Positions 18,607 through 27,442 of a stretch of 64,000 bases of DNA are shown here, piece after piece (the first letter of the stretch is position 1; each line of letters starts with the position of its first letter). This DNA comes from Paenibacillus phytohabitans. Lineage in GTDB: Bacteria; Bacillota; Bacilli; Paenibacillales; Paenibacillaceae. The notes beneath the pieces were generated by a model. The model searched no databases. It worked only from the letters and a program-made list of their open reading frames with translations, and was not told the origin of the DNA. Where the stretch lies: the NCBI RefSeq assembly GCF_013141775.1, contig NZ_WHOB01000029.1:62001-126000 (forward strand). Direction: 5' to 3'. The translations under genes and the position numbers were made by a program.

Positions 18607-18635
18607 GGATCACTGACTGCAGCTGTCAGTGATCC
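18607..18635. terminator. Perfect 11-bp inverted repeat between the WYL and SRPBCC genes
   Basis: GGATCACTGAC (18607-18617) and GTCAGTGATCC (18625-18635) are perfect complements with a 7-nt loop. Only two T residues follow, so it may be a weak terminator or an operator for the neighbouring regulator. Confidence 0.5.
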
Positions 18636-18681
18636 TTGTGTATATTGTTCATGAATCCAATAATGCCAGGAGGAACAGGGA

Positions 18682-19134
18682 ATGAGAGAATTGAAGTATG
18701 ACTTCTATATTGGTGCTGCCGCTGCAGAGGTATGGGAGGCTCTAGTCTCCCCGGAGAAGGTCCGGCAAATCTATTACGGAAGTGTGATCCGCTCCAGCTT
18801 TGTTGTCGGTGAACAGCTGGAGTATGTAGGTCCGGGGGCTGCCGGGGAAGAAACGGTGCATGTCTACGGCACTCTGCTCGAATATGTTCCGCAGCAGACG
18901 CTGCGCTATACCCATAAGACCGGACCCTCTTACCTCACGAATAGAGAGGGTTATGAGTCTGTCATCTCCTGGAAGCTGGAGCCGGCGGGCGGCTGTACCA
19001 GGCTGACACTGGTTCATGGAGACTGGCATCCGGATGACCCTTCCTACGATGCCAGCAACAGTTCATGGTGGCAGATTCTCAGCAATACGAAGACGCTGGC
19101 AGAAACCGGCCGCACCCTGGATTTCGGCAGCTAG
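18682..19134 (+). CDS. SRPBCC/AHSA1 family protein
   Basis: The 150-residue protein has the SRPBCC fold signature of the Aha1/YdhR-like group: an N-terminal FYIGAAAAEVWEALVSPEKV, central GTLLEYVPQQTLRYTH and a C-terminal amphipathic helix. These proteins bind hydrophobic ligands, and many of them are encoded next to small transcriptional regulators. AGGAGG precedes the ATG. It follows the WYL regulator by 84 nt, with an inverted repeat between. No enzymatic activity can be inferred. Confidence 0.85.
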   Translation: MRELKYDFYIGAAAAEVWEALVSPEKVRQIYYGSVIRSSFVVGEQLEYVGPGAAGEETVHVYGTLLEYVPQQTLRYTHKTGPSYLTNREGYESVISWKLEPAGGCTRLTLVHGDWHPDDPSYDASNSSWWQILSNTKTLAETGRTLDFGS

Positions 19135-19215
19135 GAGTAAGCAGCAGACAGCCTCCATATATTCAAACAATCATCACCACAGAATAGACGCTTCTAATTT
19201 TATTACTCTTCCGCT

Positions 19216-19267
19216 ATCCCTGCTATAAAGAGGCCCGTGCCGCTTTTATAGCAGGGATTATTTTATT
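19216..19267 (+). terminator. Strong rho-independent terminator before feoA
   Basis: ATCCCTGCTATAAAG (19216-19230) pairs with CTTTTATAGCAGGGAT (19243-19258), with a single bulged T, followed by TATTTTATTC. It separates the SRPBCC gene from the feo operon. Confidence 0.85.
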
Positions 19268-19290
19268 CTTTCCCTAGGGAAACATTTTTG

Positions 19291-19319
19291 TTGCAAGGAC
19301 AAAATTATTTACATATACT
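19291..19319 (+). promoter_or_regulatory. Sigma-A promoter of the feo operon
   Basis: TTGCAA (19291-19296) and TATACT (19314-19319) are 17 bp apart. A leader of about 110 nt follows before feoA, with an ATTGTG/CACAAT inverted pair at 19323-19328 and 19356-19361. I do not see a classical Fur box. Confidence 0.65.
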
Positions 19320-19437
19320 AATATTGTGGCAGGCTGCAATAATCTATGCCGCGTGCACAATACACTATATAAATGCATACTCCATACTTATGGTTATATA
19401 TTCATTCATTCCATTTCATACGAAAGAAGGAGATCTT

Positions 19438-19692
19438 ATGGCTGAAGCCGTTATTCCATTGTCAGAGGCTGTGAACGGCAGTACGCTGCGCATCAGCGGC
19501 ATTGAAGTTCAGGGTGTGCTGCGGAGAAGACTGCTTGATCTGGGATTCGTCGTCGGGAATAGCGTAGAAGTACTGCGGCGCAGCCCGCTGGGAGATCCTA
19601 CGGCATTCCGGGTAAGCAATACAACGATTGCCCTGCGCCGGGAAGAGAGCTCATTAATCTATGGTCAATTAATTGGAGGCGGTGAAGGATGA
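19438..19692 (+). CDS. feoA: Ferrous iron transport protein A
   Basis: The 84-residue protein is a single SH3-like FeoA domain (IPLSEAVNGSTLRISGIEV, then RRRLLDLGFVVGNSVEVL). FeoA is a cytoplasmic accessory protein of the FeoB iron(II) transporter. AGAAGGAGA precedes ATG 19438. It overlaps the FeoB GTPase gene by 4 nt. Confidence 0.92.
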   Translation: MAEAVIPLSEAVNGSTLRISGIEVQGVLRRRLLDLGFVVGNSVEVLRRSPLGDPTAFRVSNTTIALRREESSLIYGQLIGGGEG

Positions 19693-20420
19693 GCCAGTAC
19701 ACGGTCGCTTTTGCAGGCAATCCCAACACGGGTAAGAGCACGCTGTTCAATCTGCTGACCGGCATGCGCCAGCATACCGGCAACTGGGCAGGCAAAACCG
19801 TTGTCACCGCCGAAGGCGGGTTCTCCCACAAGAACCACACGTATCTGGCCGTGGATCTTCCGGGCACCTACTCGCTTTACTCCAACTCCGCCGATGAAGA
19901 GGCTGCAAGGGACTATATTATTTTTGAACAGCCGGATGTAACGCTAGTGGTCCTGGATGCTACCTCGCTGGAACGCAATCTTAACCTTGCCCTGCAGGTA
20001 CTGGAGATCACCGGCCGTGCCGTGGTCTGCATCAATCTGATCGATGAAGCCCGCCGGCTTGGAATTGATATCAATCTGAAGCGGATCTCCAAGAGGCTCG
20101 GCGTTCCCGTAACCGCTATTTCTGCCCGTAACAAAATCGGTATTGAAGCGCTGCTTGATCAAATCGAGCGTGTGGCCACGGGTGCATTCAAGGCAGAGCC
20201 GCTGAAAATCACCTACAGCACTGACATTGAGCAAGGCATAGCCGAGCTGATTCCTATGGTTGAGCAGACCATCGGTTCGAGATACCCCGCCCGCTGGATT
20301 GCCCTGCGGCTGCTGGATGGTGATCACAGCCTGCTTACTTCACTCAAAGCCCGCATGAGCCGTAAGGATATTCCCGTAAGCGAGGAGGTAGTCGGCCATG
20401 GAATCACCGCATGCCATTAA
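19689..20420 (+). CDS. feoB: FeoB GTPase domain as a separate protein
   Basis: The 243-residue protein is only the N-terminal G domain of FeoB: G1 GNPNTGKST at residues 10-18, switch region RQHTGNWAGKTV, G3 DLPG, G4 NLID and G5 SARN. It also carries the first part of the helical regulatory domain. The usual FeoB of about 700 residues is therefore divided; the membrane part is the next gene, which starts 23 nt before this stop in another frame. A dedicated ribosome site for the second gene argues for a true split rather than a sequencing frameshift. Confidence 0.9.
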   Translation: MSQYTVAFAGNPNTGKSTLFNLLTGMRQHTGNWAGKTVVTAEGGFSHKNHTYLAVDLPGTYSLYSNSADEEAARDYIIFEQPDVTLVVLDATSLERNLNLALQVLEITGRAVVCINLIDEARRLGIDINLKRISKRLGVPVTAISARNKIGIEALLDQIERVATGAFKAEPLKITYSTDIEQGIAELIPMVEQTIGSRYPARWIALRLLDGDHSLLTSLKARMSRKDIPVSEEVVGHGITACH

Positions 20421-21807
20421 CGGTCACGACCCGGTGGATTCTCTGCTCGCAGCCGCTAAGAAGCTGGCTGATCAAGGGGGAATCCGCGATGAGATTGTCA
20501 GCGGGATCTACGGCGTATCCGCCGGCATCTGCAGCGATGCAGTCACCTATCAAGATAAGAAGAAGCTGGGCAGCACCTATAAACTGGATAATATCGTTAC
20601 CTCCAAGCTCTGGGGCTTCCCCATCATGCTTGCCGGTCTCGGCCTGGTATTCTGGATTACGATTGCCGGAGCCAACTATCCTTCAAGCTGGCTTGCCTCC
20701 CTCTTCAGCTGGATCGAAGGTTATCTGACTGCTGGATTTACCGCTGTTCATGCGCCGGCCTGGCTGCACGGCGTCCTTGTGCTCGGATTGTACCGCGGAA
20801 CCTCATGGGTCATCAGTGTCATGCTGCCGCCGATGATGATTTTCTTCCCGGTGTTTGCGCTGCTGGAGAATTTCGGGTATCTGCCCCGGGTTGCTTTTAA
20901 CATGGACCGCCTGTTCAAGAAATCCGGCGGCCACGGCAAGCAGGCCTTAACGATGTCGATGGGCTTCGGCTGCAATGCTGCCGCCGTTCTCTCGACCCGC
21001 ATTATTGAATCGCCCCGTGAACGGATGCTGGCTATTCTGACCAACAACTTCGTACCCTGCAACGGCCGCTGGCCTACACTTATCCTGCTCTCCTCCATGT
21101 TCATGGTCGGAGCCGCGACAACCGGAATGCTGCGCACCTTCTCCACAGCGCTGGTACTGATGGGCATCGTGCTGGTCGGCATTACCGTAACTCTGAGTGT
21201 ATCCTGGGTCATGTCCAGAACAGCGCTGCGCGGTGTGCCTACCCATTACACGCTGGAGCTTCCGCCGTACCGCCGCCCGCAAATCTGGAAGACTATTGTC
21301 CGCTCCTCCAAAGAGAAATCGCTGAATGTGCTGACCCGTGCTATCGTCGTCGCCGCTCCAGCCGGTATCATCACCTGGATTCTCGGCAATGTATTTGTCG
21401 GCGGAGAGAGCGTGCTTAACCATATGGCTGCATTCTTTGATCCTTTTGCCCAGCTGCTAGGCATGGACGGCTTCATTATCATGGCCTTCATCCTCGGGCT
21501 GCCGGCCAATGAGATTGTGCTGCCGATCCTGCTCATGGGCTACATGTCCTCTGGTGCCATGGTCGATATCGAAGGTCTTGGCAGCATCAAGGATATCTTC
21601 CTGAGCCATGGCTGGACCTGGCTGACGGCGCTGAATATGATGCTGTTCTCCCTGCTGCACTATCCTTGCGGCACCACGCTGGTGAACATCTACAAGGAGA
21701 CCAAAAGCATGAAGTGGGCAGTGCTCTCCGCCGTCATTCCGCTCGGCATCGCCATCGCGGTAACCTACCTGGTTGCAGCCGCAGCCCGGCTGTTCGGCTG
21801 GGTATGA
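20398..21807 (+). CDS. feoB: FeoB membrane domain as a separate protein
   Basis: The 469-residue protein begins with the rest of the FeoB helical domain (IRDEIVSGIYGVSAGICSDAV) and continues with the FeoB permease. It contains both Gate motifs, with GFGCNAAAVLSTR in the first and GLPANEIVLPILLMGY in the second. Together with the upstream GTPase (243 aa) it adds up to a full-length FeoB of about 710 residues. GAGGAGG lies 8 nt before ATG 20398. It imports iron(II) across the cytoplasmic membrane. No feoC is present. Confidence 0.9.
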   Translation: MESPHAINGHDPVDSLLAAAKKLADQGGIRDEIVSGIYGVSAGICSDAVTYQDKKKLGSTYKLDNIVTSKLWGFPIMLAGLGLVFWITIAGANYPSSWLASLFSWIEGYLTAGFTAVHAPAWLHGVLVLGLYRGTSWVISVMLPPMMIFFPVFALLENFGYLPRVAFNMDRLFKKSGGHGKQALTMSMGFGCNAAAVLSTRIIESPRERMLAILTNNFVPCNGRWPTLILLSSMFMVGAATTGMLRTFSTALVLMGIVLVGITVTLSVSWVMSRTALRGVPTHYTLELPPYRRPQIWKTIVRSSKEKSLNVLTRAIVVAAPAGIITWILGNVFVGGESVLNHMAAFFDPFAQLLGMDGFIIMAFILGLPANEIVLPILLMGYMSSGAMVDIEGLGSIKDIFLSHGWTWLTALNMMLFSLLHYPCGTTLVNIYKETKSMKWAVLSAVIPLGIAIAVTYLVAAAARLFGWV

Positions 21808-21857
21808 TGGCCGGCTCCCTGCCGCTTGAGGCGGGGAGCCTGGCGATGGGGCGGGGG

Positions 21858-21925
21858 CGCAGGCGGGACGCGCAGGCGGGACGCCGAGCGGGGCGACGGG
21901 CGGGGCGACGGGCGGGGCGACGGGG
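21858..21925. repeat. GC-rich tandem repeats (13-bp x2, 12-bp x3)
   Basis: Two copies of GCAGGCGGGACGC (21858-21883) are followed by three copies of GGGGCGACGGGC (21890-21925, last copy with one change). The stretch is strongly G-rich on the plus strand. It lies 50 nt after feoB and is not coding. Confidence 0.75.
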
Positions 21926-21993
21926 CGGGGCAATGAATCCGGACGCGCGGACGAGACGCTGTGCGGCCCCTTCCCCTTCCTCCCTTCAAAATC

Positions 21994-22163
21994 TTGCACG
22001 AAATACAACAATCCCATCGCGATAAGCGGCAAAAATCAAAATTGTTGTACAGAATACAACATTCCCCTTATTTTCATTGAATTTATGTAAAAATTCTTGC
22101 ATTTTCTACAACAATTCTCTCGAATGCCCCGGTATCTCTACCTCAAAGTTGTAATTTGTGCAA
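21994..22163 (+). repeat. Phased palindromic intergenic element, copy B (type I)
   Basis: Four 15-bp modules (TTGCACGAAATACAA 21994, TTGTACAGAATACAA 22045, TTGCATTTTCTACAA 22097, TTGTAATTTGTGCAA 22149) are spaced 51, 52 and 52 bp, identical to copy C at 54153. The fourth module is preceded by a GGTATC word as in copy C. Confidence 0.8.
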
Positions 22164-22332
22164 CATTTGAATCAGTTCATCTTATTATCAGCGATCGGAA
22201 GACTGCTATTTAGGAGTAGCGTTACATACGGGCCGCATAACTTCATTTCGCGCACGCCAAACCCTAGAATTACTCTGCAGATACCTAAAACTCCATAAGT
22301 TTGCGAAAATCAGCCTTTCAAGCCACTCTTCC

Positions 22333-22801
22333 CCCATGCTACTCTACAAGCACCTCTACTACTGCTCAACTCCCACTCTACATCTGCTCTCCAACTACTC
22401 TCTTACTACACCCATGCTACTCCACAAGTACCTTTACTACTGCTCTACTCCTACTCTACATCTGCTCTCCAGCTACTCTCTTGCTACACCCATGCTACTC
22501 CACAAGTACCTTTACTACTGCTCTACTCCTACCCTACATCCGCTCTCCAGCTACTCTCTTGCTACACCCATGCTACTCTACAAGCACCTTTACTACTGCT
22601 CTACTCCTACTCTACATCTGCTCTCCAGCTACTCTCTTGCTACTCCCCATGCTACTCTACAAGCACCTCTACTACTGCTCTACTCCTACTCTACATCTGC
22701 TCTCCAACTACTCTCTTACTACACCCATGCTACTCGACAAGTACCTTTACTACTGCTCTTCTCCTACTCACCAACTGCTCTCCAGCCACTCTCCCCCTCC
22801 C
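22333..22801. repeat. 78-bp tandem repeat array, six copies
   Basis: Copies start at 22333, 22411, 22489, 22567, 22646 and 22724, each beginning CCCATGCTACTC. A single extra C at 22645 shifts the frame between copies 4 and 5, and the last copy decays. The plus strand is pyrimidine-rich with only about six G per unit. Because 78 is divisible by three, open frames run through it, but the 1-bp shift and the lack of a ribosome site show it is not a gene. Confidence 0.85.
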
Positions 22802-22881
22802 TCATCCTACTCTCATGTCCCTCCTACCCATCCGCTCCAGCTATCGCTAATCCCTCTCCCGTAACCTTCCGTCTTGGCCAT

Positions 22882-22910
22882 TTGACTCCCTATCTGCTTA
22901 ATGTTAGGGT
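22882..22910 (+). promoter_or_regulatory. Possible promoter of the STM4015-4011 operon
   Basis: TTGACT (22882-22887) and TAGGGT (22905-22910) are 17 bp apart, directly upstream of the operon. The -35 is good, the -10 poor. Confidence 0.35.
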
Positions 22911-22946
22911 GATTTGGAAGCCATAAATTTCCGGGAGGGAATGTTC

Positions 22947-23792
22947 ATGACAGCAGTGAAGCTCAGTATCGATTACGATGCATTTGAAGAAGGTAAGCGG
23001 ATAGAGACGGAGATAGAACAATTGAGCAATAGCCCCGAAGCCGCTGGAGTAAGCAGTCTGACGATTGGCGATTGGGGACAAGCCTACGAGAACAGCTCGG
23101 AGGATGCCGTCCAGGCGCTGGTGAAGCACAGTGCAAGTTTCCCTGCGCTGCGCAGGCTTTTTATCGGGGAAATGGGGTATGAGGAATGTGAAATTTCGTG
23201 GATTACCCAAACCGACCTCTCGCCGCTGCTTCCCGCTTATCCGGAGCTGCAGTCATTGACTGCGCAGGGAGGCACGAACTTGCGGCTGAGCCAGCTGCAG
23301 CATGAGAAGCTCGAAGAACTGATTATTATAACAGGCGGACTCGGCAAAAATGTCCTGGCCGATATCGCCGCCGCCAATCTGCCGAATCTGCAAAAGCTCG
23401 AATTATATCTAGGCGTGGACAACTACGGATTTGACGGCGGTCTGGAAGACCTGTATCCGCTGATCGCCCCCGGAAAGTTCCCCAAGCTTACCTATCTGGG
23501 ACTCAAAAATAGTGAAATCCAGGATGAAATCGCTGCAGCCTTAGCCGATGCACCTATTCTGGATCAGCTTGAGACGCTCGACCTGTCGCTCGGAACCCTT
23601 AGCGATACCGGCGCCGAGGCGCTGCTCGCCAGCGGGAAGATCAAAGGACTAAAGCTGCTCAACTTGAGCCATCATTATATGTCTGACGGAATGATTCAGC
23701 GCTGGAAGAACAGCGGACTGCCTGCCGATGTCAGCGACCAGCAGAAAAGCGACGACGAGGATGACTGGCGTTATCCGTCGATCACCGAGTGA
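22947..23792 (+). CDS. STM4015 family leucine-rich-repeat protein
   Basis: The 281-residue protein has irregular leucine-rich repeats from about residue 70 on (PALRRLFIGEM, PELQSLTAQG, NLQKLELYLG, KLTYLGLKNSEI, QLETLDLSLGTL, GLKLLNLSHHYM). There is no signal peptide, so it is cytoplasmic. With its four downstream neighbours it matches the conserved STM4011-STM4015 gene set named after Salmonella loci, whose biochemical role I do not know to be established. GGGAGGG lies 7 nt before ATG 22947. Its TGA overlaps the next ATG by one base. An LRR protein could be a scaffold or a substrate-recognition part. Confidence 0.8.
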   Translation: MTAVKLSIDYDAFEEGKRIETEIEQLSNSPEAAGVSSLTIGDWGQAYENSSEDAVQALVKHSASFPALRRLFIGEMGYEECEISWITQTDLSPLLPAYPELQSLTAQGGTNLRLSQLQHEKLEELIIITGGLGKNVLADIAAANLPNLQKLELYLGVDNYGFDGGLEDLYPLIAPGKFPKLTYLGLKNSEIQDEIAAALADAPILDQLETLDLSLGTLSDTGAEALLASGKIKGLKLLNLSHHYMSDGMIQRWKNSGLPADVSDQQKSDDEDDWRYPSITE

Positions 23793-25240
23793 TGCTACCC
23801 GCAGAGCGGCTGATTGTGTTCTGCAATCCCGGCGACAGGCGCTCGGAAGGCATCCAGCAGGCGAGAAGCCGCCTCGGCATGCCTCCGGCGGTCCTGATTC
23901 CGTACGCCGGGCTGCTGCTGGGCCAGCCGCTGGCTGATTTGCTGGAGCAGGCGGGGTATTGGCCGGACATGCTGCCGGAGCAGGAGCAGCCGCTGGGCGG
24001 AGTATCCCAGCAGGCGGGGCAGCGGGTTGATGGAATGCAGGTGCTGGATGCATTGCAGGGACAAGCACAGGTGAATTCACCGGCACCGGACAGGCAGCCG
24101 GACCTGACGCAGCTGGCTGCCCAAGGCCGCGATAGCAGCCGGCAATCCAGGCTGGCCGCACCTGCCCCCGCAGCGCCTGCCCCGGACACGGCCCCGCCGC
24201 TGCTGCGGCTGGAGTCGCCGGGCGGCAGCTTCGAAACCGAGCGCGCCCTGATCGCACTCGGTGCGCCGGATGCGCCCGACGCAGACGACTCGCTGCATCC
24301 TTACGGCGGCCAGCCGGACCTCCGCCCGCTGAGCTTCAAGGCGGCCGGCGCACTCCAGGATATGCCCGGCGTGCTGCATCATCCGTCCCAGTGGTTCCGC
24401 GGCTACTGCCGGCTGCTGGCCCGGATTCAGCGTGAAGCCGGGCATCTCCTGCCCTCCGCCCGCTGGACCAACCATCCCGGTGAGATCGCCGCGATGACTG
24501 ATAAACGCCGGACGCAGCAGCTTCTGGCTGCGGCTGGCGTTCCTATTCCCCGGCCGCTTAAGGGCAGCAGCGGAGAAGCCCCCGTGGACTATGCCTCCCT
24601 CCGCGGGCTGATGCTCTCGCAGCGGATGCACCGCGTATTCATCAAGCTGGCCAGCGGCTCAGCCGCATCCGGCGTCATTGCCTATCAGCTCAATCCGGCA
24701 ACGGGAGCTGAGGTGGCGGTCACTACCATCGGGGTCGAGAGCTATATCACCCGTCCCCCGGTGTATTATAATTCCGGCAAGCTGCGGCGCTATACGGACT
24801 CTGCGCTCCTCGCCGGAATCATCAACTGGCTCTACCGCCACGGCGCCTACGCCGAGCAGTGGATTCCGAAGTCCGGCGCAGGCGGGCAATCGTTCGATAT
24901 CCGCCAGCTGGTTGTTGCCGGTGTGGCCTGCCATTCGGTTGCACGGGTAAGCCGCACACCGATTACGAACCTGCATCTGCGCAGCCGCCGGATGACTCCG
25001 GCCGAAGCCGGACTCTCGGAGGACATGCAGGCAGAGGTACGGCATACGGCCGAGCAGTCTCTGGCTGCTTTTCCGCATTCCTCCGTGGCGGGAATTGATG
25101 TATTGGTGGGGAGCACCGGGCGGACGTATACGGCGGATGTGAACCCTTTTGGCGACTTATTGTACGATGTGGAATACCACGGCTGCAGCACCTATGAATG
25201 GGAAATGAAACAGCTATCCGGGAGGAACCTGGCCCTATGA
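23792..25240 (+). CDS. STM4014 family ATP-grasp-like protein
   Basis: The 482-residue protein has a poorly conserved first half, rich in Ala, Gln and Pro between about residues 60 and 140. An ATP-grasp-like domain follows from about 230. It includes DKRRTQQLLAAAGVPIPRP, the lysine in FIKLASGSAASGV, and the late metal/ATP site GIDVLVGSTGRTYTADVNPFG. ATP-grasp enzymes join a carboxylate to an amine or thiol through an acyl phosphate, so this is the likely ligase of the operon. ATG 23792 overlaps the previous stop (TGATG); GTG 23789 is an alternative start. Confidence 0.75.
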   Translation: MLPAERLIVFCNPGDRRSEGIQQARSRLGMPPAVLIPYAGLLLGQPLADLLEQAGYWPDMLPEQEQPLGGVSQQAGQRVDGMQVLDALQGQAQVNSPAPDRQPDLTQLAAQGRDSSRQSRLAAPAPAAPAPDTAPPLLRLESPGGSFETERALIALGAPDAPDADDSLHPYGGQPDLRPLSFKAAGALQDMPGVLHHPSQWFRGYCRLLARIQREAGHLLPSARWTNHPGEIAAMTDKRRTQQLLAAAGVPIPRPLKGSSGEAPVDYASLRGLMLSQRMHRVFIKLASGSAASGVIAYQLNPATGAEVAVTTIGVESYITRPPVYYNSGKLRRYTDSALLAGIINWLYRHGAYAEQWIPKSGAGGQSFDIRQLVVAGVACHSVARVSRTPITNLHLRSRRMTPAEAGLSEDMQAEVRHTAEQSLAAFPHSSVAGIDVLVGSTGRTYTADVNPFGDLLYDVEYHGCSTYEWEMKQLSGRNLAL

Positions 25241-26022
25241 CCGATATGAATGCCGTAGTCGGCACGCACGATATCTTAATGATTACGCTCGATACGCTGC
25301 GCTATGATGCCGCTGTTCTGGAGGAGGCCTATTGTCCCAACCTGTGCGGCAGCGGTTCCTGGGAAAAGCGGCATACACCCGGCAGCTTCACCTATGCAGC
25401 CCATCATGCCTTCTTCGGCGGATTCCTGCCCACTCCGGCCACTACGAATAAGGCTGAGCATGTGCGGCTCTTCCATTCCCGGAATACCGGGCTCAAGACC
25501 CATCCCCATACCTGGCTGTTCGATACGCCGGATATGGTGTCCGGGCTGGCAGCGGCGGGATATCAGACGGTGTGTATAGGAGGGGTAATCTTTTTCAGCA
25601 AAAAGGTTCCCCTCGCCCGTGTCCTGCCCGGTTATTTCCAGCACAGCTACTGGCGGATGACGTTCGGGGTGACGAACCCGCGCTCAACGGAGCATCAGGT
25701 AAATCATGCGCTCAAGATACTGAATAATACCGCGCTGGACCAGCGATTGTTTATGTTCATTAATGTCTCTGCGATCCACGGCCCGAATCATATGTTCCTG
25801 CCTGGTACGAAGCGTGATTCAGTGGACAGCCAGCGCGCTGCACTCCGCTATGCCGACGGTGAACTGGGGCGTCTGTTTGCCGCCTTCCGCGAACGCGGTA
25901 ACCCGGTGTTCTGCCTGGCGTTCTCCGATCATGGAGAAGCTTACGGCGAAGACGGCTATCAGGGCCACCGGCTCGCGCATGAAACGGTATGGAATGTCCC
26001 TTACCGCGAGTTTATTGTATAG
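25237..26022 (+). CDS. STM4013/SEN3800 family hydrolase (alkaline phosphatase superfamily)
   Basis: The 261-residue protein has the sulfatase/alkaline phosphatase fold: metal ligands in ILMITLDTLRYD, a candidate nucleophile Thr/Ser region GSFTYAAHHAFFGG, and SDHGEAYGEDGYQGH with a following RLAHETVWNVP. The sulfatase signature C/S-x-P-x-R that gives formylglycine is absent, so true sulfatase chemistry is unlikely. A phosphatase, phosphodiesterase or phosphotransferase is more plausible. ATG 25237 overlaps the STM4014 stop by 4 nt and follows GGGAGGA. Confidence 0.78.
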   Translation: MTDMNAVVGTHDILMITLDTLRYDAAVLEEAYCPNLCGSGSWEKRHTPGSFTYAAHHAFFGGFLPTPATTNKAEHVRLFHSRNTGLKTHPHTWLFDTPDMVSGLAAAGYQTVCIGGVIFFSKKVPLARVLPGYFQHSYWRMTFGVTNPRSTEHQVNHALKILNNTALDQRLFMFINVSAIHGPNHMFLPGTKRDSVDSQRAALRYADGELGRLFAAFRERGNPVFCLAFSDHGEAYGEDGYQGHRLAHETVWNVPYREFIV

Positions 26023-26053
26023 CGACACCATCCCGCAACAGGAAGGAGAACGT

Positions 26054-27442
26054 ATGACGTCAATCCGGCAATCCCTTCATCATAAGAGCAATGACGAAAG
26101 ACCTCCCTTCTCCCCCGGGGAGCTTCAGGAATGGACCGGGCAGATTACGGCCAATCCTTACCGCAATTATCTCTATTCCTATCCGCACAAAACCGCTTAC
26201 CGCGGGTTCGCGGCCCCCATTTCTTTAGAGGAGCTGTGGCGGGACGAGCCTGCGGAGAGTTTTTTCTTATATATGCATATTCCCTTCTGCGGCGCACGCT
26301 GCGGCTTCTGCAACCTGTTTACCCTGCCTGACAAAAGAGCGAATGTTCACGCCGAATACGTAGACGCGCTGGAACGGCAGGCGAAGCAGTGGGCTGCTTT
26401 TACCCGTCACAAGCCTTATGCGCGCTTCGCCATCGGCGGCGGAACACCAAGCCTGCTGGCTCCCGCACAGCTGAACCGGCTGTTCGGCATTGCTGCGGAT
26501 ATCATGGGCGTGGACCTTGCAGCCACCTCCATCTCCGTCGAAACCTCACCCGAGACGCTGACGGAAGAGAAGCTGTCGATCCTGAAGGAGCATACCGTCG
26601 ACCGGGTCAGCATGGGGATTCAGAGCTTCGTGGCCGCTGAGTCGGCTGCCATCTACCGGCCGCAGGACCCGGACGTGGTATACCGGGCGCTTGAGCTGCT
26701 GGGTAAATATGATTTTCCCATCCTCAATCTGGACCTGATCTACGGGCTTCCGGGTCAAACGGTGGAATCATGGCTGTATTCGCTGAATCAGGCGCTGCTG
26801 CATGAGCCGGAGGAAATCTTCATCTATCCGCTCTACACCCGTGAGCACACAATTGTGAAGCCTGGCGATCTGCTGCGCCAGACTGATATCCGCCATGAAT
26901 GCTATCAGACCGCAGGCCAGCTGCTGGCAGAGCACGGCTACCGCCAATATTCGATGCGCAGGTTCGCCAAGGAGAACGCTGGAACTGCTAAAGATATTCT
27001 CGATTACAGCTGCCAGGAGGAAGGCATGGTCGGCCTCGGCTGCGGTGCCCGCTCTTATACCCGGAATGTGCATTATGCCTCCCGCTACGGCGTCAGCCGC
27101 AAAGCCACGGAGAGCATCATCGCTGACTATGTAGCAGCCGAACGTTATGATACTGCTGACTACGGGATTGTACTGAGCCTTGCAGAACAGAAACGGCGCT
27201 TCATTCTCAAAGCTATCCTGCATAGCGAAGGTCTCACCGTGGCAGATTACAGCCGGAGATTCGGTTCTGCGCTCCTGGAAGATCATCCCGAGCTGGGCCT
27301 GCTGGTACAGAGCGGCTTCGCCAAGGATGAAGAGGGCATCCTGCGGCTGACTCCGGATGGGCTCGGCTACTCCGATTCCATCGGCGACTGGTTCATCTCC
27401 GGCGAGATCAGGGAGCAGATGAAAGGGTTCATCCTGCCATGA
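26054..27442 (+). CDS. STM4012 family radical SAM protein (HemN-like)
   Basis: The 462-residue protein resembles oxygen-independent coproporphyrinogen oxidase (HemN) and HemW. The cluster motif is HIPFCGARCGFCNLF (C-x3-C-x2-C at about residues 78-85), followed by GGGTPSLL. It also has the HemN-type SVETSPETLTEEKL and RVSMGIQSF and a C-terminal winged-helix-like region. It should bind a 4Fe-4S cluster and SAM. AAGGAG lies just before ATG 26054, the only gene of the operon not overlapping its predecessor (31-nt gap). The true substrate is unknown. Confidence 0.85.
   Translation: MTSIRQSLHHKSNDERPPFSPGELQEWTGQITANPYRNYLYSYPHKTAYRGFAAPISLEELWRDEPAESFFLYMHIPFCGARCGFCNLFTLPDKRANVHAEYVDALERQAKQWAAFTRHKPYARFAIGGGTPSLLAPAQLNRLFGIAADIMGVDLAATSISVETSPETLTEEKLSILKEHTVDRVSMGIQSFVAAESAAIYRPQDPDVVYRALELLGKYDFPILNLDLIYGLPGQTVESWLYSLNQALLHEPEEIFIYPLYTREHTIVKPGDLLRQTDIRHECYQTAGQLLAEHGYRQYSMRRFAKENAGTAKDILDYSCQEEGMVGLGCGARSYTRNVHYASRYGVSRKATESIIADYVAAERYDTADYGIVLSLAEQKRRFILKAILHSEGLTVADYSRRFGSALLEDHPELGLLVQSGFAKDEEGILRLTPDGLGYSDSIGDWFISGEIREQMKGFILP

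Noticed and set aside
19270..19437. Fur box upstream of feoA
   Set aside because: No match to the usual 7-1-7 or 19-bp Fur patterns was found; only a weak ATTGTG/CACAAT pair is present.
20398..20420. Sequencing frameshift in feoB
   Set aside because: The second gene has its own strong ribosome site and ATG at a domain boundary, which is better explained by a true split.
22301..22926. Two long overlapping plus-strand frames (187 and 196 codons) through the 78-bp array
   Set aside because: They exist only because 78 is divisible by three and the unit has no stop. They have no ribosome site, are extremely biased and a 1-bp insertion breaks the register between copies.
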